From Bacillota bacterium (lineage in GTDB: Bacteria > Bacillota > Clostridia > Acetivibrionales > DTU013), in NCBI GenBank assembly GCA_023409615.1, contig JAEYRF010000119.1, positions 1-5,517 on the forward strand: 5,517 nt of DNA, given 5' to 3'. The translations under genes and the position numbers were made by a program. Position 1 is the first letter of the stretch; each line of letters begins with the position of its first letter. This document shows positions 5,462 to 5,517 of this stretch, piece by piece. The notes under the pieces are model-generated. The model was not told where the DNA came from, ran no database searches, and was given only the letters and a program-made list of their open reading frames with translations.

Positions 5462-5517
5462 TGCTTATGATGCCGCCATTGTAATGTTCAAATGCCATAA
5501 TATTCGCTATGTTCCCC
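5454..5517 (-). CDS. Possible C-terminal end of an unidentified minus-strand gene (partial)
   Basis: On the minus strand a frame is open from the right window edge for 20 codons and ends in TAG at 5456-5454. The visible residues include NIANIMAFEHYNGG and end in IISIK. I do not recognise the family. Twenty codons can stay open by chance, and the antisense plus-strand frame in the same register is also open, so this is only a possibility. If real, it would converge on the MerR gene and could share the hairpin at 5321-5353. Confidence 0.3.
   Translation of the reverse strand, partial: GNIANIMAFEHYNGGIISIK

Overview
The window looks like a chromosomal stretch from a Gram-positive, low-to-moderate-GC Firmicute, most likely a Clostridia or Paenibacillus-like lineage. 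This rests on three things: an S-layer-homology (SLH) surface protein with RCC1-like repeats, a secreted protein with the copper-amine-oxidase-N 'stalk' domain typical of those groups, and strong AGGAGG-type ribosome sites on every complete gene. I saw no insertion sequence, phage gene, tRNA, rRNA or CRISPR array. No intergenic gap exceeds about 230 bases.

Layout, left to right. (1) The 3' part of a large plus-strand surface-protein gene (RCC1-like repeats, then three SLH repeats) enters from the left edge and is followed by a hairpin terminator whose 3' arm is duplicated. (2) A minus-strand Gfo/Idh/MocA-type NAD(P)-dependent oxidoreductase. (3) A divergent intergenic region with a candidate promoter on each strand. 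(4) A plus-strand secreted protein with a stalk domain and a probable NPCBM-like carbohydrate-binding domain, followed by a hairpin. (5) A plus-strand PLP-dependent low-specificity L-threonine aldolase with all key residues. (6) A plus-strand MerR-family regulator with a GyrI-like C-terminal effector domain, preceded by a promoter with the 19-bp spacer typical of MerR-controlled promoters and followed by a GC-rich hairpin. (7) A right-edge tail with an operator-like inverted repeat, a strong ribosome site leading into a four-codon reading frame, and an unidentified open frame.

The genes do not form one operon. Each complete gene has its own ribosome site and most have their own promoter and/or terminator signals, so this is a set of single-gene units. 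The strongest lead is inside the MerR gene: a perfect AAGGAGG, eight bases before an in-frame ATG, sits where the DNA-binding/coiled-coil part ends and the effector-binding part begins. That arrangement could give a separate, shorter ligand-binding protein from the same gene, as TipAL/TipAS does in Streptomyces, but in a different effector-domain family. The 19-bp-spacer promoter supports autoregulation of the same gene.
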